From the NCBI RefSeq assembly GCF_024138125.1, contig NZ_CP099993.1, positions 558,001-622,000 on the forward strand: 64,000 nt of DNA. The letters run 5' to 3'. Below, piece by piece: positions 24,565 through 32,754 of the stretch; the first letter of the stretch is position 1, and each line of letters opens with the position of its first letter. A program made the position numbers and the translations under genes. The notes under the pieces are model-generated. The model ran no database searches. It was not told where the DNA came from and saw nothing but the letters and a program-made list of their open reading frames with translations. This DNA comes from Halorussus salilacus. Its GTDB lineage: Archaea > Halobacteriota > Halobacteria > Halobacteriales > Haladaptataceae.

Positions 24565-25448
24565 GGTCTGCCCTCCACGTCCGGGGAGTCCTCTGCGAGG
24601 TCGAGGAAGATGTCTTCGAGGCTCGGTGTGTGGGTCTCGATGTCGGCGACCTCGCCGCCCGCGTTCCGGGCGAGGTCGCGGGTCTCCTCGACGCCGTCCA
24701 TGCTCTCGACCACCCGGCGGTAGCGGCCGTTCTCCGCGACCGCGCCCTCGACCTCGACCGTGGTGTAGACGCGGTACTCGGTCCGGCCGTGTTGCTCGCG
24801 GATGGCCTCGACGCTCCCGCGGGCGACGATGCGGCCGTCGTTCATCATCGCGACCCGGTCGCAGATGCTCTCGACGTGGAAGAGGTTGTGAGCGCTGAAG
24901 ACCACCGTCTTCCCGGACTCGGCGAGGTCGCGGGTGAACTCGATGATGTAGTTGGTCGTGAGGGGGTCGAGGCCGCTTGCGGGTTCGTCGTAGATCAGCA
25001 CGTCGGGGTCGTTGACCAGCGAGCGCGCGATGGCGACCTTCCGGCGCATGCCCTTCGACATGTCGCCGAGCCGACGGTCTCGGTGGTCGAGGTCGAGCCG
25101 GTCGAGGGTGTCGCGGATGCGCTCGCGGGCGACCCCCCGGGGCACGTCGTAGAGGTCGGCGAAGAACGTCAGGTACGAGACGGGCGTCATGTCCTCGTAG
25201 AGGGGCGACTCCTCGGGGAGGAAGCCGAGGTACTTTCGCATCTCGGGGTCGGCGGCGTCGTAGCCCGCGACCCGGGCCGTGCCGCTCGTCGGCTCCACGA
25301 GTCCGGCGAGCATCTTGAGCGTCGTGGTCTTGCCCGCGCCGTTCGGGCCGATGACGCCGAACACCTCGCCGTCGGGGACCGAGAAACTGCTGCCCTCGAC
25401 CGCGGTGAAGTCGCCGTACTCCTTGCGCAGGTTCTCCACTTCGATCAT
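24561..25448 (-). CDS. ABC transporter ATP-binding protein
   Basis: A 295-residue ATPase. Walker A GPNGAGKT is at 34-41, the signature is the degenerate MSKGMRRK (130-137), Walker B LIYDEP is at 151-156, and the switch His lies in VVFSAHNLFH. A 70-residue C-terminal extension is usual in NatA-type exporters. It begins MIEVENLRKEYGDF; an ATG 15 bp upstream is possible. First gene of a three-gene operon (ATPase, permease-protease, permease) with overlapping ends. A TATA-like CCGTAAAACC lies near 25482-25491. Confidence 0.92.
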   Translation of the reverse strand: MIEVENLRKEYGDFTAVEGSSFSVPDGEVFGVIGPNGAGKTTTLKMLAGLVEPTSGTARVAGYDAADPEMRKYLGFLPEESPLYEDMTPVSYLTFFADLYDVPRGVARERIRDTLDRLDLDHRDRRLGDMSKGMRRKVAIARSLVNDPDVLIYDEPASGLDPLTTNYIIEFTRDLAESGKTVVFSAHNLFHVESICDRVAMMNDGRIVARGSVEAIREQHGRTEYRVYTTVEVEGAVAENGRYRRVVESMDGVEETRDLARNAGGEVADIETHTPSLEDIFLDLAEDSPDVEGRP

Positions 25449-25603
25449 CGAACTGCCCGACACTCGTGACCGGGGGGACTTGGTTTTACGGTTCGCCGAC
25501 CGGAACCGACCGGTTCGAGCGGGCCTCCCCGGTCGCTTCGATACCGGGACTCGAAACGCTGATTGGGGTCGCGTAAGAATCGGTTGCCGTACGCGAGCTA
25601 TCG

Positions 25604-27136
25604 GTGACTGCCGTGTTCGAACGAACGAGACGACGGAACTGGCGGGTACGCGTCGACTGGCGGCTGAGCCTCAGCCTCGTCGGGACCGTCCTCAAGTGGC
25701 TGGTCGTGCCCCTCCTGTTGCCGCTGGCAATCGCGGTGTACGACGGTTCCGACGTGGTCCCGTTCGCGGCGACGATACTGACCACCGCGGTCGTGGGCGC
25801 GGGACTCGAATCGCTGTCCGACGAGCGCGACCTCCACGCGAGGGAGGCGTTCCTGATGGTGTCGCTCACATGGCTGGCGGTCGCGGTCGTGGGCGCGCTC
25901 CCGATGGTGCTGGCGGGTACCGGCGCGCTCGCCGAGCCGGACAACGCGCTGTTCGAGAGCATGAGCGGCATCACGACCACGGGCGCGACCGTGATGGTCG
26001 ACTTCTCGGCTCACTCGCGGGCAGTGATGATGTGGCGACAGCTCATCCAGTGGCTCGGCGGCCTCGGGATACTGGTGCTTGCGACCGCCATCCTCTCACA
26101 GCTCTCGGTCGCGGGGGCCCAGCTCATGGAGACCGAGACCCAGACCCGCGACGTGAACAAGCTCACCCCGCGCATCTCCGAGACCGCGGGCATCCTCTTC
26201 CGCATCTACGTCGGCCTCACGCTGGCGCAGGTGGCGGTCCTCTACGCGTTCCGACTGGTCGGCATCGCGCCCGAGATGACCCTTTACGACGCGGTCGCCC
26301 ACGCGTTCACGACCATCTCGACCAGCGGCTTCTCGCCCCGCCCCGAGAGCATCGCGGCGTTCTCGCCTGCGGTCCAGTGGGCCGTGATTCCGTTCATGGC
26401 GGTCGGCGCGACCAGCTTCGTGCTCATCTACCTCGTCCTGCGAGGCGACACGGGACGGCTCTCGCGAAGCGACGAGTTCCGGTTCTACGTCGGCGTCCTC
26501 GGCTTCTTCAGCATCGCGGTCGCCGCGGTCCTGACCCTCGACGCGACCTTCCCCGGAAACGTCGAGGCGACGGTCCGACACTCGGTGTTCCAGGTCGTCT
26601 CCATCACGACCACCACGGGCTACGCCAGCACCGACTTCGACCTCTGGTCGGCGTCGGCCAAGCACCTCCTTTTCGTCTGCATGTTCATCGGCGGGATGGC
26701 CGGGAGCACGACCTGCTCCATCAAGGCGCTACGGTGGCTGGTGGTGCTGAAGGCGTTCCGGCGGGACCTGTTCGTCGCGGGCCACCCCGAGGTGGTTCGG
26801 CCGGTCCGGCTGAGCGGGCGGGTGGTCGACGAGCAGACCATCCGGGACATGTACGCCTACACGCTGGTGAGCCTGATGTTCTTCATCGCGGCCACCATCT
26901 TCGTGGTGATGGACACCTCGCGGGTCGGGTTCCGAATCGGCGAGTTCGAGGCGATGGGCGCGGCGGCCGCGACGTTCTTCAACGTCGGCCCGGGGTTCGG
27001 CGTCGCTGGCCCGTTCGAGAGCTACGAGACGTTCCCGACGACCACGAAGCTGGCGATGACGGCGCTGATGTGGGTCGGCCGGATAGAGATAATCCCGGTC
27101 CTCGTCGTTCTCACCCCCTCGTACTGGCTGTCGTGA
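25604..27136 (+). CDS. trkH: TrkH-type potassium uptake permease
   Basis: The protein has 510 residues with eight membrane helices and four selectivity loops: SGITTTGATV (121-130), TTISTSGFS (236-244), VSITTTTGYAS (332-342) and NVGPGFG (460-466). The Gly of each loop forms the potassium filter; the last loop has the GPGFG variation common in archaeal Trk. Trk pairs with a cytosolic TrkA regulatory subunit that is not adjacent. The start is a GTG. Halophiles keep molar potassium inside, so Trk genes are usually several. A two-gene small-protein cluster follows on the other strand. Confidence 0.93.
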   Translation: MTAVFERTRRRNWRVRVDWRLSLSLVGTVLKWLVVPLLLPLAIAVYDGSDVVPFAATILTTAVVGAGLESLSDERDLHAREAFLMVSLTWLAVAVVGALPMVLAGTGALAEPDNALFESMSGITTTGATVMVDFSAHSRAVMMWRQLIQWLGGLGILVLATAILSQLSVAGAQLMETETQTRDVNKLTPRISETAGILFRIYVGLTLAQVAVLYAFRLVGIAPEMTLYDAVAHAFTTISTSGFSPRPESIAAFSPAVQWAVIPFMAVGATSFVLIYLVLRGDTGRLSRSDEFRFYVGVLGFFSIAVAAVLTLDATFPGNVEATVRHSVFQVVSITTTTGYASTDFDLWSASAKHLLFVCMFIGGMAGSTTCSIKALRWLVVLKAFRRDLFVAGHPEVVRPVRLSGRVVDEQTIRDMYAYTLVSLMFFIAATIFVVMDTSRVGFRIGEFEAMGAAAATFFNVGPGFGVAGPFESYETFPTTTKLAMTALMWVGRIEIIPVLVVLTPSYWLS

Positions 27137-27167
27137 CCAGTGGGGATCGTCGCCGGGAGCCAGCCAG

Positions 27168-27506
27168 TTACGACTCCACCGTGTCGAGGACGCGCTCGGA
27201 GAGCTCCACGTCAGAGAGGTCCCCGCGGGCGTGAGCGCGCAACCACTCCTCGTCGGCCCGCCACGCGCCGCGCTCGCCGCCCTCGATGTCGAAGACGGTC
27301 GCGCGGAGGTCGACCGGCTCCCAGCCGTCGTCGGCCGCGTCGAGCAGGAGATTGAGGACCCGACCCATCTCGCGCTGTGGGACGCCCTCGCCGGGCGTGG
27401 CGGTCTCGTACTCGATGGAGAGCGTGCCGTCGGCTCGGTCGAGCGCGGTGACGTACACGCCGTGGCTCATCAGCCGCGATTCGAGTCGGTCGTGGAGGTC
27501 GTCCAT
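27168..27506 (-). CDS. Small conserved hypothetical protein
   Basis: A 112-residue soluble acidic protein without known motif. It reads as an alpha/beta fold with a central YVTALDRADGTLSIEYE strand pair, a VLNLLLDAADDGW helix and a C-terminal helix (SDVELSERVLDTVES). It ends 31 bp past the convergent trkH stop. The first ATG is used. No role is assigned. Confidence 0.65.
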   Translation of the reverse strand: MDDLHDRLESRLMSHGVYVTALDRADGTLSIEYETATPGEGVPQREMGRVLNLLLDAADDGWEPVDLRATVFDIEGGERGAWRADEEWLRAHARGDLSDVELSERVLDTVES

Positions 27507-27537
27507 GTGACCGCCTACGGCCCGAGGGGTGTAGTCG

Positions 27538-27759
27538 CTACCGGAAGTCCTGCGAATCGCGCGCGGTGATGCAACCGCAGGTCACCGCGGGGTCGAGGAC
27601 CTCGTCGACCGGCATGGATTCGCCGCACTCGGTGCAGACGACGGTCGTACTCGACGTGCGACGGTAGTACTCTAGTGCGTGCGCGCCGACGACGGCCCCC
27701 GCGAGGAGGCCGACCGCCCCCGCGAGCGCCTTGTCGAACAGCGCAGTCTCGCGTGCCAT
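27538..27759 (-). CDS. Single-helix membrane protein with C-terminal zinc knuckle
   Basis: The protein has 73 residues. An N-terminal hydrophobic helix (about 12-30) is followed by a basic YYRRTS and a Cys cluster VCTECGESMPVDEVLD with two more Cys in TCGCITAR, enough for one zinc. Such proteins may tether a zinc finger to the membrane. It starts at MARETALFDK. It faces away from the divergent SHOCT protein 110 bp upstream. No function is assigned. Confidence 0.65.
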   Translation of the reverse strand: MARETALFDKALAGAVGLLAGAVVGAHALEYYRRTSSTTVVCTECGESMPVDEVLDPAVTCGCITARDSQDFR

Positions 27760-27869
27760 GCGCGGCGAAGGTTCGGCCAGAAACTTAAAGCCATTGACGC
27801 GGGGAAAACAACAGAATCAGACAGGACAGCACTGCAACCTTTTTGTCGGCGTCGGCGGTACCCGACGCC

Positions 27870-28385
27870 ATGGGCGATACGCTCGCCGAGACACCCGACG
27901 AGGAGAACGCGCTGGTGAAAGCGACAGCGCTCGCGGTCCTCGGGGCCGGGCTCCTCGCGCTGTTTCTGGGCTACAGTTGGTTCTGGATGGTGTTCGCGCT
28001 CGGATTCGCGGTCGTCGTCCCGCTGGTGAAAGTGGCGACCAAATCGCTCGGAGACGCCGACCGAACCGGGGAGGTCGGCCGCGAGCGCCGCCCCGAACCC
28101 GCCGGGCCCCGGTCGGACTCGCGGGGCGAGTCCGACCGGGGCCCGGCGTCGAGGCGGGACGCCCTCGACTCGCTCCGGGACCGGTACGCCCGCGGCGAAC
28201 TCGGAGACGAAGAGTTCGAGCGGAAGGTCGAACGACTCCTCGAAACCGAGACGCTCGAAGACGCCCGCGGACACGTCCGGCGGGGACGAGAAGCGGGGCC
28301 GCGAGAGTCGGAATCCGCGGAACGCGAGCACGACTCCGAAAGAGGGCGTAGCTCCGCCGAAGGCCCCGAGCGCGAACGCGAGTGA
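27870..28385 (+). CDS. Membrane protein with SHOCT domain
   Basis: The protein has 171 residues. It starts at MGDTLAETPDEEN, with two membrane helices (about 21-55), a short linker and a SHOCT-type helical domain (ALDSLRDRYARGELGDEEFE and following, about 98-127). The tail is Arg/Glu/Ser-rich. SHOCT domains help oligomerise small membrane proteins. The linker is encoded in part by a 49-bp perfect hairpin. A TATA-like CCTTTTTGT is 25-30 bp upstream of the chosen ATG. Confidence 0.8.
   Translation: MGDTLAETPDEENALVKATALAVLGAGLLALFLGYSWFWMVFALGFAVVVPLVKVATKSLGDADRTGEVGRERRPEPAGPRSDSRGESDRGPASRRDALDSLRDRYARGELGDEEFERKVERLLETETLEDARGHVRRGREAGPRESESAEREHDSERGRSSAEGPERERE
28100..28148. repeat. Perfect 22-bp inverted repeat inside a gene
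   Basis: Arms start CGCCGGGCCCCGGTCGGACT (28100-28121) with a 5-nt loop and exact complement (28127-28148). It codes for the Pro/Gly/Arg/Ser linker of the SHOCT protein. Its GC-rich stem is like the intergenic hairpins in this window. Confidence 0.85.
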
Positions 28386-28455
28386 GCGCGGCCCAATCCG
28401 ACGTTACCTCCGAACGGTCCGGGCGTAACCGGGTCGTGGGCGGAATAAGTGCGAC

Positions 28456-28463
28456 ATATAAAA
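28456..28463 (+). promoter_or_regulatory. TATA box of the 28489 gene
   Basis: ATATAAAA ends 26 nt before the ATG at 28489, a canonical archaeal promoter. Confidence 0.7.
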
Positions 28464-28488
28464 GGCGAGCGAGAACGAAGACAGCGGT

Positions 28489-28848
28489 ATGGCAGTCATC
28501 GACTTCGTCATCGGATTCGTCGTGAGCCTCCTCATCGGGGCGCTCGGCATCTACGTCGGCGGCCGGATAATCACCGGCATCGAGGACTACGGCTACGCCG
28601 TCATCACCGCGCTCATCGGGTCGGTGGTGTGGTGGCTCGTCGCGGTGCTGGTGGGCTGGATTCCGCTCCTCGGGACGGTTCTCGCGCTCGCCGCGTGGAT
28701 ATACGTCATCAACGTCCGGTACCCCGGCGGCTGGGGCAAGGCCATCGGCATCGCGCTCGTGGCGTGGCTCTCGGTCTGGGTGGTGCTCGTGGTACTCGGC
28801 ACCCTCGGACTCCTCACCCCCGACGCCATCGGGGTGCCCGGCTTCTAG
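28489..28848 (+). CDS. Small four-TM membrane protein
   Basis: A 119-residue, almost entirely hydrophobic protein. Four helices lie at about 6-28, 36-58, 62-80 and 84-108, joined by short loops with YVGGRIITGIEDYG near residue 24 and VRYPGGWGKA near 76. Glycine-zipper patterns recall GlsB/YeaQ or transglycosylase-associated membrane proteins, but the match is weak. It ends 5 bp before the convergent NDH-2-like gene. Confidence 0.7.
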   Translation: MAVIDFVIGFVVSLLIGALGIYVGGRIITGIEDYGYAVITALIGSVVWWLVAVLVGWIPLLGTVLALAAWIYVINVRYPGGWGKAIGIALVAWLSVWVVLVVLGTLGLLTPDAIGVPGF

Positions 28849-28853
28849 GTCTC

Positions 28854-30074
28854 CTAACCCAGTTCCTCACCGACCAACTCGACCGCGTTTCGTATCGCAC
28901 CCACCGACGAGAGGTATCCCGCTCCCACCGTCGTCTTGAGCGCCTTCGCCGCCCGGCCGGTGAGGACGGTCGGACCGACCTGCGCGACCGCGCCGTCGCC
29001 GACCGACACCAGCCACCCCGGCGAGTCGAACGCGAAGGGGTCGAGTCGGGGGTCGAACACGTCGTCGCCCTCGCGGTCGTGCTCGACGAGTCGCGCGAGG
29101 TTGTCGGCGACCGCGCGTGCCTCCCGGACCGCGGCCTGCGCGCTCGCCGGGACGGGTTCGCCGTCGGCGTCCACCACGCGCGCGGCGTCGCCGACCACGA
29201 ACGTCGAGTCCCCGACCTGCAGGGTGTTTCGCACCTCGGGGCGCTCGCCGTCGAGGGCGTCCGGGCCCCGGATGCCGCCGGTCCAGACGAACTGGTCGTA
29301 GTCGAGGCTGTCGCCCGACTCGAACTCGATGGTCTCGTCGGTCGCGCGCGCGACCGCGGCGTTCGTCCGGACCTCGACGCCCCGTTTTTCGAGCTCGTTC
29401 CGAACCGCCCGCTGGAAGTTCTCCGGGAACGCTGGCGCGACGCTGTCGAGTCGCTCGACCAGCGTGACGGTCACGCGCTCTCCGGCGTCGCGCTCGTCGG
29501 CCAGCGCCGCCAGCTCCCCCGCGACCTGTATTCCCGAGAGGCCCGCGCCGCCGACCACGACGCGCGACGCGGGGTCCCGCGACGGCGCGTCGCGGGACGC
29601 CGCGTCCGAGGCCTCCGCGCCCGAGGGCTCGGCGCGGTCGAGCGCGCCGAGGAACTCCTCGCGAATCCGCTCGGCGTCCGGAATCGACTTGAGCGGGCTG
29701 GCGTGGTCCTCGACGCCCGGCAGGTCGTAGAAGGCGGTCTCGGCCCCCAGACACACCGCGGCGTAGTCGTAGTCGAGGGTCTCGCGGTCGCGACCCTCGC
29801 TCCCCGCAGCGCCGAGGGTCACGACGTTCCGCTGGGGGTCCACGTCGGTGACCGTTGCGCGTCGGATTTCGGCGCGGTCGAGCACCTCGTCGAGGGGCAC
29901 CACGATGTCCTCGGCCACCGACGGGCGGCGGATGACGCGGTGGACCTCGTGCTGGACGAGATGCCTGCCGGTCTTCTCGACCACGAGGAGTTCGACGTCG
30001 TCGGGGACGTTGCGTTCGAGCTTTCGGGCGAGGGTCAGTCCGGCGTAGCCCGCGCCGAGGACGAAGATGCGCAT
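28854..30074 (-). CDS. NDH-2-type FAD-dependent NADH dehydrogenase
   Basis: A 406-residue pyridine nucleotide-disulfide oxidoreductase. The FAD site is the N-terminal GAGYAGLTLA motif, and the NAD site the second VVVGGAGLSGIQVAGEL motif near residue 168. The VGDAARVVD motif near residue 287 closes the FAD site. Single-subunit NDH-2 enzymes pass electrons from NADH to quinone without pumping protons. A short C-terminal amphipathic helix would hold it at the membrane. Which electron acceptor it uses is inferred from the family. Start at first ATG, 27 bp past the mvaD stop on the same strand. Confidence 0.88.
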   Translation of the reverse strand: MRIFVLGAGYAGLTLARKLERNVPDDVELLVVEKTGRHLVQHEVHRVIRRPSVAEDIVVPLDEVLDRAEIRRATVTDVDPQRNVVTLGAAGSEGRDRETLDYDYAAVCLGAETAFYDLPGVEDHASPLKSIPDAERIREEFLGALDRAEPSGAEASDAASRDAPSRDPASRVVVGGAGLSGIQVAGELAALADERDAGERVTVTLVERLDSVAPAFPENFQRAVRNELEKRGVEVRTNAAVARATDETIEFESGDSLDYDQFVWTGGIRGPDALDGERPEVRNTLQVGDSTFVVGDAARVVDADGEPVPASAQAAVREARAVADNLARLVEHDREGDDVFDPRLDPFAFDSPGWLVSVGDGAVAQVGPTVLTGRAAKALKTTVGAGYLSSVGAIRNAVELVGEELG

Positions 30075-30101
30075 TCGACTCGGCGTAGGGGCCGACGACA
30101 G

Positions 30102-31085
30102 TTAAAACAGCGCCTCGCTCTCGTCAAGAATCTCTGCGGGACCGCCGACCTCCCAGACCATCGTCTCGTCGGCGTGTTCGGCGACGGTCGCCTCGACGCG
30201 GTCGGCGTGCGCTTCGGTCGTGTTGACGTAGACGCTCGCGCCCGTGTCGGTCGAGAAGTAGACCGGTACGTCCTCCTCCTCGCGCAGGTCGCGCACCGCG
30301 TCGAAGATTTCGAGGGTCTCGGGCTTCCAGTAGACCCACCCCGCGGGACCGGTCATCGTGGTCGCGGCCAGCGACAGCGAGTCGTGCTCGGCGGTCTCGA
30401 ACACCCGGTGGAAGTCGCCCGCCCGGAGCGCGTCGCGCATCTCGGCGAGCTGGTCGTGGATGTGGGCCAGTCTGGCCTCGAACATGTGGCTGTCGGCGGC
30501 CTCGCGGTGGGCCGCCTCGGTCTCCTTGTACGCGGGGACCAGTCCCGCCACGATGCGCAGGTCGTCTTCGAGGGGCGAATCGAGGCGCTCCGAGCGGCAG
30601 TCCTCGTCGTTGAGTCCGGCGTGGAGGTCCGAGAAGCCGCCGGTCACCGCGCGGGCCGCCGACGACGACCCCCGGCGCGCGATGGTCGAGACCGCGGGCC
30701 GCGAGAGGCCGAGGTCGGCGGCCTCCGCGAGCGCCATCGCGGCCGCGGCGAACCCCGACGACGACGAGCCGAGCCCCACGTTCGACGGGAAGGAGTTCTC
30801 GCTCTCCAGTCGAACGGGGAATTGGGCGTGGTCGGCGTCGGCGAGCTCGCGAACGCGGGCGAGGACGTTCGAGACGCGGTCTGCCTCGTGGTCGGCCAGC
30901 TCCTCGCCGCCGACGACGAAGGTGTCGGCGTCGAGGTCGGGGTCGAACTCGACGGTGGTCTTCGTGTGGCTCGGCGCGGTGCAGACGCTGATGGAGTCGT
31001 GGTACGGGAGCCGAAGCTCCTCGTCGCGCATCCCGTGGTACTTGACGAGGCCCTGAATCGGGTGGGCCTTCGCGGTCGCCTTCAT
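30102..31085 (-). CDS. mvaD: Phosphomevalonate decarboxylase (MvaD family)
   Basis: A 327-residue GHMP-fold decarboxylase starting MKATAKAHPIQGLVKYHG. The ATP loop is GLGSSSSG (104-111); FSTDTGASVYVNT near residue 279 holds the catalytic region. In haloarchaea the relative acts on phosphomevalonate, giving isopentenyl phosphate for the archaeal mevalonate branch, which feeds ether lipids. A TATA box 25-30 nt upstream fixes this start. The same frame stays open upstream for another 126 codons through a 33-bp repeat array, but that part is not family-like. Confidence 0.9.
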   Translation of the reverse strand: MKATAKAHPIQGLVKYHGMRDEELRLPYHDSISVCTAPSHTKTTVEFDPDLDADTFVVGGEELADHEADRVSNVLARVRELADADHAQFPVRLESENSFPSNVGLGSSSSGFAAAAMALAEAADLGLSRPAVSTIARRGSSSAARAVTGGFSDLHAGLNDEDCRSERLDSPLEDDLRIVAGLVPAYKETEAAHREAADSHMFEARLAHIHDQLAEMRDALRAGDFHRVFETAEHDSLSLAATTMTGPAGWVYWKPETLEIFDAVRDLREEEDVPVYFSTDTGASVYVNTTEAHADRVEATVAEHADETMVWEVGGPAEILDESEALF

Positions 31086-31110
31086 GGGTGGAAAGGTGTG
31101 GGACGGGGGG

Positions 31111-31117
31111 TTAAAAC
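31111..31117 (-). promoter_or_regulatory. TATA box of mvaD
   Basis: GTTTTAA on the minus strand lies 26-32 nt before the mvaD ATG at 31085; this spacing argues for a leaderless transcript from that ATG. Confidence 0.6.
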
Positions 31118-31242
31118 TCTCGGAACGTCGACAGCGAGATTCGCGTGGCCGGTTCGATTCGTCTATTGGAGTGGTCCGAAACGAGACTGTGAGAACTGGT
31201 GTTGTGATTTCGAAGCCGACTACATTCGAGAAGTGGTGTATC

Positions 31243-31452
31243 GAGAAGCTAGCTGGCTCCGAAAGGTGATCCACCGACAAGCTAGCTGGCTCCAAAAGGT
31301 AATCCACCGAGAAGCTAGCTGGCTCCGAAAGGTGATCCACCGAGAAGCTAGCTGGCTCCAAAAGGTAATCCACCGAGAAGCTAGCTGGCTCCGAAAGGTG
31401 ATCCACCGAGAAGCTAGCTGGCTCCGAAAGGTGATCCACCGAGAAGCTAGCT
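31243..31452. repeat. 33-bp tandem array, six full units plus a partial
   Basis: Six units begin at 31243, 31276, 31309, 31342, 31375 and 31408, and a 12-bp partial begins at 31441. Each has GAGAAGCTAGCTGGCTCC, then GAAAGGTGATCCACC or AAAAGGTAATCCACC. The two variants alternate G-A-G-A-G-G. Unit 2 has GACAAG for GAGAAG. There is no unique spacer, so it is not a CRISPR array. Confidence 0.9.
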
Positions 31453-31575
31453 ACTCCCGTCACCTATGAGAACCGCACCACGTCCTCCCCAACCGACTGC
31501 GGTCCTCACTCCGTTGCGGTCCTCGTCCCTCGCACGAGAATCGCGGCCCAAACCGCGGGCCGCGATTCCGCGCGC
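31443..31575 (+). repeat. Dispersed intergenic repeat, copy R2
   Basis: It starts GAAGCTAGCTACTCCCGTCA, has a CCTCCCCAACCGACTGCGGT core and a GTCCCTCGCACGA block, and ends with an AATCGCGGCCC/GGGCCGCGATT hairpin and GCGCGCC. The same order of modules is found in R1 and R3. Confidence 0.7.
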
Positions 31576-31604
31576 CGGGTGGTTGACGAATATGCGCGAT
31601 ACTG

Positions 31605-31772
31605 ACCGTTCACCCCGGCGCGTGCTGGCGCGGCGCGCTGTTTGCGCCGCGCCAAGGCGCGCGAGGGATGACTGAACGAGCGAAGCGAGTGAGGGAATCG
31701 GCTGGGGAGGGCGTGGCCTGCGGTCGCGGTGCTGGGTGGTTCTCCTAGGTACCGGGAGTAGCTAGCTTCTAC
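31605..31772 (-). repeat. Dispersed intergenic repeat, copy R3 (inverted)
   Basis: Read on the minus strand it starts GAAGCTAGCTACTCCCGG, has a CCTCCCCAGCCGATT core and a TCATCCCTCGCGCG block, and ends in a GGCGCGGCGC/GCGCCGCGCC hairpin. With R2 it forms an inverted pair about 330 bp long whose ends share GAAGCTAGCTACTCCCG. Confidence 0.7.
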
Positions 31773-31890
31773 CGTCCTGTTCTGGTCTCTCTCGCCACCC
31801 GGACCCCTTCACGACGAATCGAACATCACAACACCACCCTAGCGCGGCCAACGAACAAGATTCAAACCGCAGCCCTCCCACGAGAAGCAC

Positions 31891-32577
31891 ATGGGAACAC
31901 CGCTGGACACGCGCGAACAACAGGTCGAAGAGGTCCTCGACAGACTCTACGAGGCCTACCCCGACTCGACGATCTCGCTGAACTTCTCGAACCGGCTCGA
32001 ACTCCTCGTCGCCGTGATACTCTCGGCGCAGTGTACCGACGAGCGGGTCAACAAGGAGACCGCCCACCTCTTCGAGAAGTACGAGACGGTCGAGGACTAC
32101 GCCGAGGCCGACGAGGACGAACTCTCCGAGGACCTGAACTCCATCACCTACCACAACAGCAAGGCCGACTACATCAAGACCTCCGCCCGGCTCATGCTGG
32201 AGGAGTACGACGGCGAGGTCCCCGACACGATGGACGGGCTCACCGAGCTGAAGGGCGTCGGGCGCAAGACCGCGAACGTGGTGCTTCAGCACGGCCACGA
32301 CATCGTGGAGGGCATCGTGGTCGATACCCACGTCCAGCGCATCTCGCGTCGACTCGGAATTACCGAGGAGGAGACGCCGAAGAAGATCGAACGCGACCTG
32401 ATGGGCATCGTCCCCGAGGACGACTGGCAACAGTACACCCACCTGTTCATCAGCCACGGCCGAGCGACCTGCACGGCGCGCAACCCCGACTGCGGCGACT
32501 GCGTCCTCGAAGACGTCTGCCCCTCCTCGAAACTCGACGGCGAGGTGGACCTCGCCAGCGGCGAGGCGTGGGGGTAG
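31891..32577 (+). CDS. nth: Endonuclease III
   Basis: The protein has 228 residues. The helix-hairpin-helix is LKGVGRKTANV (120-130) with catalytic K126; D145 in GIVVDTHVQR is the second catalytic residue. The 4Fe-4S loop has Cys194, 201, 204 and 210 (C-x6-C-x2-C-x5-C). It removes oxidised pyrimidines from DNA and nicks the abasic strand. All catalytic residues are present, so it should be active. It stands alone after a repeat-rich spacer. Confidence 0.95.
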   Translation: MGTPLDTREQQVEEVLDRLYEAYPDSTISLNFSNRLELLVAVILSAQCTDERVNKETAHLFEKYETVEDYAEADEDELSEDLNSITYHNSKADYIKTSARLMLEEYDGEVPDTMDGLTELKGVGRKTANVVLQHGHDIVEGIVVDTHVQRISRRLGITEEETPKKIERDLMGIVPEDDWQQYTHLFISHGRATCTARNPDCGDCVLEDVCPSSKLDGEVDLASGEAWG

Positions 32578-32754
32578 TCGAAGAAGCGAATGGTGATTGC
32601 GGACGTTCGCCTCGCCGAAGCCCGAAATCGGAGACACACGTCAGAGAGTGCTGAGTATGTGTATCCCGCGAGCGGGGTGCTTCGTCCCAGCCAACTACGA
32701 TGCACTCGGCAAAAAAGAGTAGCTACTTAGCTGTCGAGAAACATTCACTGGCTG

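Larger units (their letters stand above)
31086..31890. other. Gene-free repeat island
   Basis: Between mvaD and nth no gene is supported. It contains the mvaD promoter, a 33-bp tandem array (31243-31452), and two oppositely oriented copies of a dispersed repeat (31443-31575 and 31605-31772). Long frames exist on both strands because the 33-bp period keeps phase. Confidence 0.7.

Noticed and set aside
31243-31452. CRISPR array
   Set aside because: Units are contiguous 33-bp copies without unique spacers, and no cas gene is near.
30102-31463. A longer mvaD with a 126-residue repeat-bearing N-terminus
   Set aside because: The TATA box at 31111-31117 is 25-30 nt from the family start at 31085, and the extension is only the in-phase 33-bp array.
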